A stretch of 64,000 nt of DNA from Parapontixanthobacter sp963736595 (GCA_963736595.1 CAVTPG010000002.1:372001-436000), one strand, 5' to 3'. Positions 26,029 to 36,284 are shown, numbered from the stretch's first letter. Numbers and translations: made by a program. The notes: a model not told the origin generated them from the letters alone.

Positions 26029-26838
26029 ATGTCCCGTCGCCGCCAGATTTACGAAGGCAAGGCCAAAATACTTTATGAAGGTCCGGAACCCGGCACCATC
26101 ATTCAGTATTTCAAGGACGACGCAACTGCCTTTAACGCTCAGAAAAAGGGCACGATCAACGGCAAGGGTGTCATCAACAACCGCATTAGCGAGTTCGTGT
26201 TCACCCGGCTTGGTCATATCGGCATTCCGACGCATTTCATACGCCGCTTGAATATGCGCGAGCAGCTGGTGCGGCAGGTCGAGATCGTGCCGATCGAAGT
26301 GGTCGTTCGCAATGTTGCGGCAGGGTCCATCTGTACGCGCCTTGGCCTGACCGAAGGCGATCAATTGCCGCACACGCTGATCGAATATTGCTACAAAGAC
26401 GATGCACTCGGAGACCCGCTGATCGGCGAGGAACACATCGCGTGTTTCGGGTGGGCCGGACATGAAGAGATGCAGGACATCGCTTCGATGGCGATCCGCG
26501 TGAATGATTTTCTGGTCGGGATGTTTGCCGCAATTAATATTCGTCTGGTCGATTTCAAGCTGGAATTCGGGCGGCTTTATGACGGCGATTTCTCGCGCAT
26601 TATTCTGGCCGACGAGATCAGCCCCGACGGATGCCGCCTGTGGGATATGAACACCGGCGAGAAACTGGACAAGGATCGCTTTCGCCGCGATCTGGGCGGC
26701 GAGGAAGAGGCCTATAATGAAGTCGCCCGACGCCTTGGCCTGTTGAAAAACGACGATAATGTGCCCGGTGAAGTCCTGGATTTATCGCTCGCGCGCCATC
26801 GGCTGCGCGGGACCGGGAAAACGCCCAAGGCCAAATAA
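26029..26838 (+). CDS. purC: SAICAR synthase (phosphoribosylaminoimidazole-succinocarboxamide synthase)
   Basis: A 269-residue PurC, which adds aspartate to CAIR in purine synthesis. It begins RRRQIYEGKAKILYEG and holds KDDATAFNAQKKGTINGKGVINN, PIEVVVRNVAAGS and the C-terminal IILADEISPDGCRLWD block with catalytic acids. The ATG at 26029 is preceded by AAGGA at 11 bases; the frame is open further upstream, but only as an accident. Divergent from the HprK-like gene. The purS and purQ genes follow about 3 kb on, interrupted by an M16 protease gene in the same direction. Confidence 0.96.
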   Translation: MSRRRQIYEGKAKILYEGPEPGTIIQYFKDDATAFNAQKKGTINGKGVINNRISEFVFTRLGHIGIPTHFIRRLNMREQLVRQVEIVPIEVVVRNVAAGSICTRLGLTEGDQLPHTLIEYCYKDDALGDPLIGEEHIACFGWAGHEEMQDIASMAIRVNDFLVGMFAAINIRLVDFKLEFGRLYDGDFSRIILADEISPDGCRLWDMNTGEKLDKDRFRRDLGGEEEAYNEVARRLGLLKNDDNVPGEVLDLSLARHRLRGTGKTPKAK

Positions 26839-26890
26839 GCTCTCTGGTATGTTGTTGCCTGTTAAGGCGGCACTGTGCATGAATTGGTCC

Positions 26891-29788
26891 ATGCAAAATC
26901 CATTAAAATTGACAGCGATCGCCGCGTTGTTAGTGGTGTATCCTAGCCATGCCGGGCTTGCCCAAAGCGCGCCTGCTGAAACACCGCACGCAAAAACATC
27001 CATCGGCTGGAATGCAGCCGACTGGGAGCTGGAACATAGCGAATTTGAGCCTGAAGCTGGATGGCATTTCGGCAAGCTGGCCAATGGAATGCGCTATATT
27101 ATCCGGCCCAATGACCGGCCGGAAAAGACGGCACTGGTGCGCCTTTATATTGCGACCGGATCGCTGGATGAACGCGATGACGAGCGCGGCTTTGCCCATT
27201 ATGTCGAGCATATGGCGTTCAACGGATCGGCCAATGTCCCGGAAGGCGAAATGGTCAAATTGCTGGAACGCGAAGGCCTGGCGTTCGGAGCCGATACCAA
27301 TGCCTCGACCGGCTTCGATGAAACCCAGTACAAGCTGGATTTGCCCCGCGCGGATCTGGACCTGCTGGATACGGCCCTGATGCTGATGCGCGAGACGGTC
27401 GGTGCGCTAACCTTCGATGAGCAAGCGGTCGAGCGAGAGCGCGGCGTCATCCTGTCCGAACGGCGGGCCCGCAACAATTACGCGCTGAAAAACACCATCG
27501 CCAATCTGCAATTCCTTTACCCCAATGCGCGGCTGGCGGATCGCCTTCCCATCGGCACGCTGGAGACTTTGGAAGGAGCGACCGCGCAAGGTTTGCGAGA
27601 GTTCTGGACCCGCGAATATCTGCCGCAGGACACTGTGCTGGTCATCTCCGGCGATTTTGATGCTGACGATGTTAAAGGCAGGATCGCGCAGCACTTTGCC
27701 GACTGGACACGCGACGGCGTCAGTGTGGAGGTCGATCCCGGACAAGTCGATCCAGCCAGAGCAAACGAAACGGATATTTATCTTGATCCGGCTTTAACCG
27801 AGAGCATTTCGATAACGCGCCACGCGCCTTACATCGATCGCCCGGACAGCCTTGCGGAGCGAAAAGCGGCACTGCTGCGCGGCATTGGTAACCGCATCGT
27901 GACGCGCCGCCTGCAAAGGCTGACGCGCTCGGACGATCCGCCGTTCCGCAACGTCAGTGTGGGCACATCAGACTTTTTTGAAGCCGGACGCACGGCGCAA
28001 TTGTCCGTTGCTACCGATAGCGGCGGCTGGAAGCGAGGGCTGGACGCAGCGCTTGACGAATATCGACGCGCACTGGAATTTGGCTTCAGCGACGCGGAAG
28101 TAACGGAGCAGCTCGCCAACATTCGTACCGCTTTGGAAAATGCAAACGCCAATGCTGCGACACGGCAAAACGGTAGCTTCGTCCGGCAAGCCCAGCAATT
28201 TGTCAGCGGGCGGAGCGTCCCGACAAGCCCGCAGGAAAATCTCGCACGGTTCGAAGATTTTGCTGGCGCAATAACACCCGAAGCCATCCTCAATGAAATG
28301 CGCGCAGTCGCAGTCTCGCTGGACGATCCGCTTATCCGCTTTGTCGGAAAAGATGCGCCTGCAGGCGGCGAAGAAGCGTTACGGGAGGCCGTCGATGCGG
28401 CATTGGCCCGAACGCTTGCGCCACTCGCGGACATTGCTGCCAGCGAATTCGCTTACACCAACTTTGGAACGCCGGGCGAAATCGTCAGCGATGAACGCAA
28501 GGGCACGCTTGATATACGCACTATCCGCTTTGCCAACGGCATAATGCTGAATTTGAAACCCACCGAGCTGACCGATGACAGTATCAGCGTTAATGTCGAG
28601 CTAGACGGCGGAAGTCTGCTGCAAACGCGCGAAAATCCTCTAGCGGTGGCGCTCGCCAGCTTGCTCCCGTCAGGCGGATTGGGTCAGCACAGCCGTGATG
28701 AATTGCAGACGATCATGGCGGGTCGATCGGTCGGCAGCCGCTTTGCAGCGTCTTCGGAAAGCTTCGTCTCATCGGCGCGAACCACGAGGCGCGATCTGGA
28801 AACGCAGCTACAATTGATGGCCGCGCAAATCACTGATCCCGGCTACCGCGCGGAGGGGTTGGGCACTTGGCGAAAAAGTCTGGATGATTTTTACGCACGT
28901 TTAGGCAAAACGCCTGGCTCTGCCTTGTCCGAGGCGAAACTTCCGGCTTTGACGGACAGCGATCCTCGCTTTGTGCGGCAACCAATCGAGGCTTACCGCA
29001 ACCTTGGATATCAGCAATTGGCCAGCAATATCGGTAATCGTTTGACCGATGGCGCGATCGAATTGACGTTAGTCGGAGATTTCGACGAGGACGAAGCCAT
29101 TGCGCTGGTCGCCAGAACATTTGGCGCGCTTTCACCGCGCGAGGACAGTTTTCGCGCTTACGATGATGCGCGGCGTGAAGTACGTTTTACCAGTGAGCGC
29201 GGCTTGCGCATCGTACCACATTCCGGCGAGCCCGATCAGGCGATCATCCGCATGATCTGGCCCACTGTGGACAACGACGACTGGATCGAAGTGTCGCAAT
29301 TGAACTTGCTCGCCCGCGTCATGCGCTTGGAATTGCTCGACAAATTACGCGAGGAACTGGGCCAGGCCTATTCTGCGTCGGCGAACAGCAGCCCCTCCTC
29401 AACCTACAATGATTTCGGACTGTTTGAGATTGGCGCTTCGATCGAAGCTTCGCAAATTGACGTCGTTCGCGCGGCTATGGTGGAAATTGTCGAGCAAATG
29501 CGGACCACGCCGATCGATGACGATGTGTTGCAACGCGCGCGTGAGCCAATTCTACAATCCATCGACAATCGCTTTAAATCGAATGGAAGCTGGATGCAGA
29601 TTATCCGCCGCGCACAAAGCAAACCGGACGATATAGCCAGAACATTGTCGGCAAGAGCGCGCTACGAAACCGCCACTCCGCAAGATTTGAAAAACCTTGC
29701 GGAGCGCTTCCTCGATCCATCCCATGCCGTCGAGTTCAACGTGATCCATGACAGCCTGATCGACACGGCGAAACCGCGCTCTGAATAG
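26891..29788 (+). CDS. M16 family zinc metalloprotease (pitrilysin/insulinase type), secreted
   Basis: A 965-residue periplasmic (or outer-membrane-associated) peptidase with two tandem M16 modules. The N-terminus is a signal peptide (MQNPLKLTAIAALLVV..., cleavage near GLAQ). The active-site HxxEH (His103-Tyr-Val-Glu106-His107) lies in the first module, followed by the downstream metal-binding Glu region with the RARNNYALKN segment. The second module is the inactive M16C-like half. Length about 960 fits the PqqL-like group. ATGs at 26849, 26879 and 26891 are possible starts; the last gives the best signal peptide. It sits between purC and purS without evident functional link. Confidence 0.9.
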   Translation: MQNPLKLTAIAALLVVYPSHAGLAQSAPAETPHAKTSIGWNAADWELEHSEFEPEAGWHFGKLANGMRYIIRPNDRPEKTALVRLYIATGSLDERDDERGFAHYVEHMAFNGSANVPEGEMVKLLEREGLAFGADTNASTGFDETQYKLDLPRADLDLLDTALMLMRETVGALTFDEQAVERERGVILSERRARNNYALKNTIANLQFLYPNARLADRLPIGTLETLEGATAQGLREFWTREYLPQDTVLVISGDFDADDVKGRIAQHFADWTRDGVSVEVDPGQVDPARANETDIYLDPALTESISITRHAPYIDRPDSLAERKAALLRGIGNRIVTRRLQRLTRSDDPPFRNVSVGTSDFFEAGRTAQLSVATDSGGWKRGLDAALDEYRRALEFGFSDAEVTEQLANIRTALENANANAATRQNGSFVRQAQQFVSGRSVPTSPQENLARFEDFAGAITPEAILNEMRAVAVSLDDPLIRFVGKDAPAGGEEALREAVDAALARTLAPLADIAASEFAYTNFGTPGEIVSDERKGTLDIRTIRFANGIMLNLKPTELTDDSISVNVELDGGSLLQTRENPLAVALASLLPSGGLGQHSRDELQTIMAGRSVGSRFAASSESFVSSARTTRRDLETQLQLMAAQITDPGYRAEGLGTWRKSLDDFYARLGKTPGSALSEAKLPALTDSDPRFVRQPIEAYRNLGYQQLASNIGNRLTDGAIELTLVGDFDEDEAIALVARTFGALSPREDSFRAYDDARREVRFTSERGLRIVPHSGEPDQAIIRMIWPTVDNDDWIEVSQLNLLARVMRLELLDKLREELGQAYSASANSSPSSTYNDFGLFEIGASIEASQIDVVRAAMVEIVEQMRTTPIDDDVLQRAREPILQSIDNRFKSNGSWMQIIRRAQSKPDDIARTLSARARYETATPQDLKNLAERFLDPSHAVEFNVIHDSLIDTAKPRSE

Positions 29789-29881
29789 TGAGTATCCTCG
29801 CTCGCCCTGCTTGCTTGCCTCGCGATCGTTCGGCATAGCATCAAGCAATCGGTGGCCGACGAACAAAGCGAGTCAATTACG

Positions 29882-30118
29882 GTGAAAATACGCGTCCATG
29901 TAAGCTTAAAACCCGGTGTCCTCGATCCACAAGGTCGCGCCGTGCATCACGCGCTGGACGGTTTGGGCTTTTCCGGCGTCAAAGATGTCCGCATCGGGCG
30001 CACTGTCGAACTTGATGTGGCAGATGACACCACAGACGAGCAACTGGACGAGATGTGCCGCACACTGCTTGCCAATATGGTCATCGAAAATTATGAAATC
30101 GAGAAAGTCGCCGCATGA
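29882..30118 (+). CDS. purS: phosphoribosylformylglycinamidine synthase subunit PurS
   Basis: A 78-residue PurS, the small scaffold of the three-subunit FGAR amidotransferase (PurS-PurQ-PurL). It begins KIRVHVSLKPGVLDPQGRAVHHAL and ends with CRTLLANMVIENYEIE. The start is taken as GTG at 29882, where the conserved part begins; an upstream GTG at 29852 would add ten residues not typical of the family. It overlaps purQ by 4 bases (ATGA). No purL lies within the window. Confidence 0.93.
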   Translation: MKIRVHVSLKPGVLDPQGRAVHHALDGLGFSGVKDVRIGRTVELDVADDTTDEQLDEMCRTLLANMVIENYEIEKVAA

Positions 30119-30792
30119 GCTTTCAAGCTGCGGTCGTGACGTTTCCCGGCTCCAATTGCGATCGTGACATGGCGGTTGCAATTGAACGCATCAGCGGTCG
30201 TCCGGCAACGCGCGTCTGGCATGGTGATACCAGCCTGCCGGACGGTCTCGACTTCATCGCGTTACCCGGCGGCTTTTCCTATGGCGATTATCTGCGCTCC
30301 GGTGCGATGGCGGCGAACAGCCCGATCTTGCGCGAAGTCGTTGCCGCTGCGGCGCGCGGTGTCCCGGTTCTAGGCGTCTGCAATGGCTTTCAAATTCTGA
30401 CCGAAGCCGGGCTATTACCCGGCGCATTGCTGAGAAATGCCGGACAGAATTATATCTGCCGCACGGTCGCGTTGCGGGTCGAGAATGCGCGGACGCATTT
30501 TACCAGCGCGTATGGCCATGATGCCGAAATCGCTATTCCGATTGCGCATCATGATGGCAATTACTTCGCCGATGAAGAGACGCTTGACCGTCTTGAAAGT
30601 GATGATCGCGTAGTATTTCGCTATGTCGACAATCCCAATGGTTCCCAGCGCAACATTGCCGGTATCGTCAATGCGAACGGCAATGTTCTGGGCATGATGC
30701 CCCATCCCGAACGTGCCGTCGATACCGCGCATGGTGGCACCGATGGACGCGGATTGTTCGAAAGTTGTCTCAGCGCTTTGCAAGCCGCTTGA
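30115..30792 (+). CDS. purQ: phosphoribosylformylglycinamidine synthase subunit PurQ
   Basis: A 225-residue class I glutamine amidotransferase, which supplies ammonia for FGAM formation. The nucleophile Cys89 is in GVCNGFQIL; the His-Glu pair is in the C-terminal MPHPERAVD block. Also visible are the family blocks TFPGSNCDRDMAVAIE at 9-24 and ALPGGFSYGDYLRSGAM near 59-75. It is co-translated with purS. The GGDEF/EAL gene converges on it with a 5-base gap. Confidence 0.96.
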   Translation: MSFQAAVVTFPGSNCDRDMAVAIERISGRPATRVWHGDTSLPDGLDFIALPGGFSYGDYLRSGAMAANSPILREVVAAAARGVPVLGVCNGFQILTEAGLLPGALLRNAGQNYICRTVALRVENARTHFTSAYGHDAEIAIPIAHHDGNYFADEETLDRLESDDRVVFRYVDNPNGSQRNIAGIVNANGNVLGMMPHPERAVDTAHGGTDGRGLFESCLSALQAA

Positions 30793-30797
30793 CTGGC

Positions 30798-33146
30798 TCA
30801 AGCGCGGCGCAAAGTCTCGCGTTTTAGCAACTCTTTGGCATCGGATGGTTGCATCGGACGGCCGAAATAATAGCCCTGAATTTTGGTACAGCCCAGACTG
30901 CGGATCAAAGCCGCTTCATCGGCGTTCTCGACACCCTCGGCTGTTGTTGTCATGCCCAAACTATCGGACATGGCCACAACCGCGCGAATAATGGCCAGGC
31001 TTTCGCGATTTCCTTGTGCCGCGCCCTGCACGAACAAACGATCGACTTTGATCGTGGAGAAACGCAGCGTGCGCAAATAACCAAGCGACGAGTACCCAGT
31101 ACCGAAGTCATCAAGGGCCACGCTGCAACCCAATTCGAGAACCTTTTCCAAGGCTTCGCGGGCAATACTGGCATCGGACAGGAATACACTTTCCGTGACT
31201 TCGATCTCCAGCCTTTCCGGAGCCAGCTTGGTCGCTTCCAATGTCTGCCGGACAATATCGGCAAAGTCGGGCTCCAAAAGCTGTGCTGCGGCGACATTCA
31301 CATTGACCATGACGTGCGCAGGCCATTCGATCGCGCGGCGACAGGCTTGATACATGACCCAGTGCCCGATCGGCAGGATCATCCGGGTTTCCTCTGCCAT
31401 TGGGATAAATTTGTCCGGGCCGACGAACCCGTGCTGCGGACTGTTCCAGCGCAATAGCGCCTCGAAACTGACCACGTTTTCATTGTTGGCATCGACCACC
31501 GGCTGATAAACAAGTTCGAATTCGTCATTGTCCAATGCACCGCGCAAGGACGCTTCCAATTGGCGCTGTTCTTCGGCAAGTGCGTGAAGCGAGGGTTCGA
31601 ATTTGCAATGCTCTCCGCCGCCCAGATCTTTGGCCTGATACAGCGCAAGATCGGCATTGCGCATCAGATCCTCGACATTGCTGCCATCGCGCGGACCAAC
31701 GGCAGAGCCGACGCTTGTACCGACATGAAGCGTATGATTATCGACGATGTAAGGCGCTGAAATTGCTTCGATAATGTCACTGGCGAGCTTCTTGATGTAA
31801 TGCGCTTCGGCATTGTCGTGAATGACCACACCGAACTCATCGCCGCCCAAGCGCCCGCACATATCATGCTCGCCCATCAGCGTTTTCAAACGCTCCGCAA
31901 CTTGGGCCAGCAGCTTGTCGCCAACCAGATGGCCCAGGGTATCGTTGACGGCCTTGAAGCGGTCGAGGTCGAGCATCAGAAACGCGCAGCGCGAACGCCA
32001 TTGCTCCGCATATTTCAATGCACTGCCGAGCGTCTCATTTACCAGCAACCGGTTCGGCAAAGCCGTCAGCGTGTCATAGCGCGCCAGATAAGCGATTTTT
32101 TCCGAAGATTCCCGCTCTTCGGTGACATCAGAGCCGACTCCGCGAAAGCCGGTGAAATTGCCGCGATCATCCAGAATTGGTGTGCCGGAAATCTCCCACC
32201 ACCGCTTGCGCCCCTGAATATCGACTTTGACCACGAGTTCGGCAAAACTTTCGCGCCGCTTCAGCTTTTCGGCAAGTTCGGACAAGCTTTGGCAAAGCTT
32301 TTCGCCTTCCCAGCTTTTTCCCGCCAGCACCTCGATGAAGCTAAGTCCGTTGGCGTCACTCGGCTCTTTACCAATGGCATAGGCAAAGCGCGGCGACACA
32401 CTCCGCAATCGCCGTGCGCTGTCGATTTGCCATAGCCAATCCGCACCATGCTCCTCAAATTCGCGCAGCAAGAGCGAAACGACCTGATCTTTTTCAGCTT
32501 CGCCCGCTTCGGCAATTTTTGACTCCAGATAGACGCGCGATTTGCCGATCGTACCAATGGCCACCACGGCCAGATAGATGACCGAAACTAAGGTAAGGTG
32601 ATAATAGCCCATCGCGATGAAACTGACGACTGCGCCAAGTCCGGAAAAGACCGTGAACACGATTGTCGATAACGGAGAATTGCCCAGTCCAAGACAGGAA
32701 ATCGTTATGCCGACGATGATGATGGAGCAGGTTGAGACAAGGCCGAAGAAATCGCCTTGAATTGCGAAGTATACGGCAGGTATCGTCCATAGCGTGCCGA
32801 TTAAAGCCATCATCAGACTGAACTCGATCAGCTCGGATTTCAGCATCATGCGGCGATCCACATCGTGGAGCGAATATTGAAAACGCATACTGACCGCGAC
32901 GCTGCCGAGCAAAGCCGAAAGCCAAGCGGCAAAACCAATCAGGCTCGCACCCGATGAAATCGCCAGCCACAAAAGCAGCGCAGCGCCCAAACAGTGGCCT
33001 GCCAGCCGTCCCATTGCATGGGACCCGGCATCGGCATACTGGAACGCCCGCAGACGCCGCCATTGCTCGGTGCCTGGCTTATCCAGACCCAAGACAGCAC
33101 GAACCGAAAGCTTTTGCTCAGGGCCGCTTTTAGTGACTTCAGACAT
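30798..33146 (-). CDS. membrane PAS-GGDEF-EAL protein (cyclic-di-GMP turnover)
   Basis: A 782-residue inner-membrane protein. Five or six hydrophobic helices (about 50-200) form a sensory membrane domain, followed by a short coiled coil and a PAS domain (around 225-345, ending in GFRGVGSDVTEERE). A diguanylate cyclase domain has RLGGDEFGVV intact, and an EAL phosphodiesterase domain has FEALLRW intact near the centre and the DDFGTGYSSLGYL loop. Both catalytic signatures are kept, so either activity or both is possible. Start ATG 33146 is preferred over GTG 33152. A 14-bp palindrome lies about 30 bases upstream. Confidence 0.92.
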   Translation of the reverse strand: MSEVTKSGPEQKLSVRAVLGLDKPGTEQWRRLRAFQYADAGSHAMGRLAGHCLGAALLLWLAISSGASLIGFAAWLSALLGSVAVSMRFQYSLHDVDRRMMLKSELIEFSLMMALIGTLWTIPAVYFAIQGDFFGLVSTCSIIIVGITISCLGLGNSPLSTIVFTVFSGLGAVVSFIAMGYYHLTLVSVIYLAVVAIGTIGKSRVYLESKIAEAGEAEKDQVVSLLLREFEEHGADWLWQIDSARRLRSVSPRFAYAIGKEPSDANGLSFIEVLAGKSWEGEKLCQSLSELAEKLKRRESFAELVVKVDIQGRKRWWEISGTPILDDRGNFTGFRGVGSDVTEERESSEKIAYLARYDTLTALPNRLLVNETLGSALKYAEQWRSRCAFLMLDLDRFKAVNDTLGHLVGDKLLAQVAERLKTLMGEHDMCGRLGGDEFGVVIHDNAEAHYIKKLASDIIEAISAPYIVDNHTLHVGTSVGSAVGPRDGSNVEDLMRNADLALYQAKDLGGGEHCKFEPSLHALAEEQRQLEASLRGALDNDEFELVYQPVVDANNENVVSFEALLRWNSPQHGFVGPDKFIPMAEETRMILPIGHWVMYQACRRAIEWPAHVMVNVNVAAAQLLEPDFADIVRQTLEATKLAPERLEIEVTESVFLSDASIAREALEKVLELGCSVALDDFGTGYSSLGYLRTLRFSTIKVDRLFVQGAAQGNRESLAIIRAVVAMSDSLGMTTTAEGVENADEAALIRSLGCTKIQGYYFGRPMQPSDAKELLKRETLRRA

Positions 33147-33176
33147 GTTCACGTAAGCACGGTTACGCGCGAAAAG

Positions 33177-33190
33177 TTACGCATGCGTAA
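33177..33190. promoter_or_regulatory. 14-bp perfect palindrome upstream of the GGDEF/EAL gene
   Basis: TTACGCATGCGTAA is self-complementary over 14 bases and lies 31 bases upstream of the GGDEF/EAL ATG; a further CGTAA/TTACG inverted pair occupies 33152-33167. It could bind a dimeric regulator. Identity of the protein is unknown. Confidence 0.4.
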
Positions 33191-33265
33191 ACCATCCGCG
33201 ATAATGCGCGGCGAATGGGCGGAAAATTCTAACGTGTCATAATTTTACGCAGATTTTCTCGTGCA

Positions 33266-35101
33266 TTATTCAACAGTTACGGATTTTGCCAGATTGCGCG
33301 GTTGATCGACATCGGTGCCTTTTAGACACGCTGTGTGGTAGGCCAGCAATTGCACCGGAATGGCATAGACCAGCGGCGCGATCAGGGGATGCACACGCGG
33401 CATTTCAATTGTCGCCATGCAACCCTCGCCAGCCTTGGCCAAGCCCTCCGCATCGGAAATCAAGACGATCTTTCCACCGCGCGCCCGCACCTCTTCCATA
33501 TTCGACACGGTTTTTTCAAACAATGGCCCGGACGGTGCCAGCACAACCACCGGAACATCTTCGTCGATCAAGGCGATCGGCCCGTGCTTCATCTCGCCGC
33601 TGGCATAGCCTTCGGCATGAATGTAGCTGATTTCTTTCAGTTTCAGCGCGCCTTCCAACGCAAGCGGGTAATCCGGCCCACGCCCCAGATACAGCACATC
33701 GCGCGCCGGAGCGATCAGATGCGCCATTGCGGCAATATCATCGTCATGATCCAATGCCGCATTCAGGCAAGCGGGCGCTTCGAGCAGATGCGCAACCACT
33801 TCCTGCTCTTGCTCACGTGACATCAGTCCTTTTTTAACGGCCATATGCGCGGCCAGTGCGGCCAGCACGGCAAGCTGACAAGTAAAGGCTTTGGTCGAAG
33901 CAACGCCAATTTCCGGGCCGGCATGGGTAGGCAGGAGAAGGTCCGCTTCGCGCGCCATACTGCTGGTCGGGACGTTAACGACCACACCGATCGTCTGGCC
34001 GTTTTCCTTGCAATGACGCAACGCCGCCAGAGTATCGGCCGTCTCGCCACTTTGTGAGATGAAGAGCGCCAGACCGCCCTCTTCCAGGATCGGCTCGCGA
34101 TAGCGAAACTCGCTTGCGACATCCAGATCGACAGGCACGCGGGCAAATTGTTCGAACCAGTATTTTGCAACCATCGCTGCATAAAAGGAGGTTCCGCAAG
34201 CCACGATGGTAATGCGGTTTACGCTGGACAGATCGAAGTCGAATTGCGGCAACGCCACCGAATTATCCGATTGCCGCAGATAGCTGCCTAGAGTCTGTGC
34301 AACCACAGTCGGCTGTTCGAAAATCTCTTTCTGCATGAAGTGGCGATAATTGCCCTTCTCGATCGCCGATGCGGATGCACCCGACTGCTGGATTTCGCGC
34401 GTGACCTTCGCATTGTCTTCGTCGTAAATTGCAACCTTACTGCCCTCAATGATGGCGACATCGCCTTCTTCAAGATAACTGATCTGCTGAGTGAGCGGGG
34501 CGAGAGCCAGAGCGTCGGAGCCAAGGTAAATTTCGCCCTCATTGTCGTTGGTGCCATAGCCGAGGACCAAGGGCGATCCGCGTCGTGCCCCGATCAGCAA
34601 ATCCGCATGGTCCTTGAACACAATGGCAATCGCAAACGCGCCGCGAAGCCTAGGCAAAACAGTCTTCACAGCATCTTGCGGCGATGCGCCCTGCTCCACT
34701 TCGCGCGAGACAAGATGCGCCACAACTTCGCTGTCGGTTTCGCTTTCCAGCTTGCGACCGTCGGCGGTTAATTCCGCGCGCAATTCCTTAAAGTTCTCGA
34801 TGATGCCGTTATGCACCAGCGCCAGATGATCGGTCGCATGGGGATGCGCGTTTCGGGCCGTGGGCGCGCCATGTGTGGCCCAGCGCGTATGTGCGATGCC
34901 GATCTGGCCCGCAGCAGGATTTGCCGCCAGTTCCTCAACCAGATTGCCGAGCTTGCCTTCCGCTCTGCGGCGCACGAGTTTGCCATCATGGATCGTGCAT
35001 ATGCCAGAGCTGTCATAGCCGCGATATTCCATCCGCTTTAGGCCATCGACCAGGCGATCTGCGACAGAGCTGGTGCCGACGATACCGATTATTCCGCACA
35101 T
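33266..35101 (-). CDS. glmS: glutamine-fructose-6-phosphate transaminase (isomerizing)
   Basis: A 611-residue GlmS, the enzyme that makes glucosamine-6-phosphate for peptidoglycan and LPS. Cys2 is the N-terminal nucleophile (MCGIIGIVG), with RWATHGAPT and the glutaminase domain to about 240. Two SIS isomerase domains follow (VACGTSFYAAM near 310; ISQSGETADT near 360; YLGRGPDYPLALEGALKLKE around 485). The C-terminus ends ...AKSVTVE, the typical tail. Length is normal. It stands alone; downstream is the GGDEF/EAL gene in the same direction. Confidence 0.97.
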   Translation of the reverse strand: MCGIIGIVGTSSVADRLVDGLKRMEYRGYDSSGICTIHDGKLVRRRAEGKLGNLVEELAANPAAGQIGIAHTRWATHGAPTARNAHPHATDHLALVHNGIIENFKELRAELTADGRKLESETDSEVVAHLVSREVEQGASPQDAVKTVLPRLRGAFAIAIVFKDHADLLIGARRGSPLVLGYGTNDNEGEIYLGSDALALAPLTQQISYLEEGDVAIIEGSKVAIYDEDNAKVTREIQQSGASASAIEKGNYRHFMQKEIFEQPTVVAQTLGSYLRQSDNSVALPQFDFDLSSVNRITIVACGTSFYAAMVAKYWFEQFARVPVDLDVASEFRYREPILEEGGLALFISQSGETADTLAALRHCKENGQTIGVVVNVPTSSMAREADLLLPTHAGPEIGVASTKAFTCQLAVLAALAAHMAVKKGLMSREQEQEVVAHLLEAPACLNAALDHDDDIAAMAHLIAPARDVLYLGRGPDYPLALEGALKLKEISYIHAEGYASGEMKHGPIALIDEDVPVVVLAPSGPLFEKTVSNMEEVRARGGKIVLISDAEGLAKAGEGCMATIEMPRVHPLIAPLVYAIPVQLLAYHTACLKGTDVDQPRNLAKSVTVE

Positions 35102-35288
35102 AAGCGCATCTGTCCTTGTTACTCGAAAATTGCTGGAATTAAGACGGCGGCCTTGAGCGAAGCCGCATCCCTCTTTTGTAGTGACTAAAACTTACCAATC
35201 AATGGCAGTGCCCGAAGGCTGCAATTGTCGGTTTGTTAACCAAATTCCGCCACTCCCACACTTGCTAGAGATTACGGGGCGGCAAGCG

Positions 35289-36284
35289 ATGAAAAACGAG
35301 CTGAAGGCGGAGTTGTCGAAGATCGAACTTCCGGTCGAGATCATTCTCGCTTTTGTCTTCCTTGCCATCACCCTGCTCGTCGGCTTTGCGCTTAACCTGC
35401 CTTTCAGTCTGCCAAGCAGCGAGCGTGCTTCTTTCGTCGGCGTGCATTACCTCTATCCGCTGGTCGCAATCGCGATCTGGGCCGTCACGATCATGTTTTC
35501 GCGTGAGCGCAAAGTCAGTGCAGTCTTTTTCACAGCTTTGCCAAGCTATGCCATCGTGTTGGTATGTCATTTCAATCTGAAATTGTGGATCCCGCACATC
35601 AACCCGTTGCTGTGGGACGACTTTTACTGGGCCACCGATCAAGCGATCCGGCCCGTCATCAATGCTGCAATCGCGATCAGAGAGTCGCTGGATTTTGTCA
35701 TACCGCTGGACGGCAATTTCTATATGCTCGGCTTCATCGCGATGTTTTATCTCGTGTTTATCTATATCTCATTCAAAAAATCGGACGATTTCCGCGAGCT
35801 GATGGTCGCGATCATTTGCCTCCAGATAATTGGATCGATTGGCTATTTGCTGACCCCTGCTCTCGGCCCGTTCCTGTATGAGACTGGCGTCGAACCGATG
35901 TCCACCGGCGCCCAAGCGGCCATGCTGCAATCATGGGAAGCCAATGCCGCAGGGGGCGCAACATGGCTGGCAGCAGAAGGCGGCAGACAGATTACCGTGG
36001 GCCTTGCGGCCATGCCTTCGCTGCATACCGGAGCATCGTTTCTGTTTCTGCTTTTTGCTTACAAGCGCTCTCCCGTTCTCACCGGATTGTTAGCGCCGCT
36101 CTTCCTGTTTATCGCGATCGATGCGGTCGCCAATCGCTGGCATTATGTCATTGATCTGCCGGTCGGCATGGCATGCGCGGTGTTGGCCTTGTTCCTGGCC
36201 CGCAAAATGACGGCCCAAACGTCGGCTTCCTCCAGCGAAGCGGCAGCGCCACCAATCACTATCGGCAACCCTGAAAAGGCTTGA
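35289..36284 (+). CDS. PAP2 family membrane phosphatase/transferase
   Basis: A 331-residue membrane protein with about seven hydrophobic segments and a PAP2 (phosphatidic acid phosphatase 2) motif set near the C-terminus: AMPSLHTGASF around 250-260, containing the PSLH signature, then NRWHYVIDLPVG with the His-Asp pair about 285-297. The Aur1-like arrangement with the active site between the last helices suggests a lipid phosphatase or phosphotransferase. The ATG at 35289 (MKNELKAELSK) was chosen; an in-frame start 36 codons upstream gives an improbable leader. Substrate unknown. Confidence 0.83.
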   Translation: MKNELKAELSKIELPVEIILAFVFLAITLLVGFALNLPFSLPSSERASFVGVHYLYPLVAIAIWAVTIMFSRERKVSAVFFTALPSYAIVLVCHFNLKLWIPHINPLLWDDFYWATDQAIRPVINAAIAIRESLDFVIPLDGNFYMLGFIAMFYLVFIYISFKKSDDFRELMVAIICLQIIGSIGYLLTPALGPFLYETGVEPMSTGAQAAMLQSWEANAAGGATWLAAEGGRQITVGLAAMPSLHTGASFLFLLFAYKRSPVLTGLLAPLFLFIAIDAVANRWHYVIDLPVGMACAVLALFLARKMTAQTSASSSEAAAPPITIGNPEKA

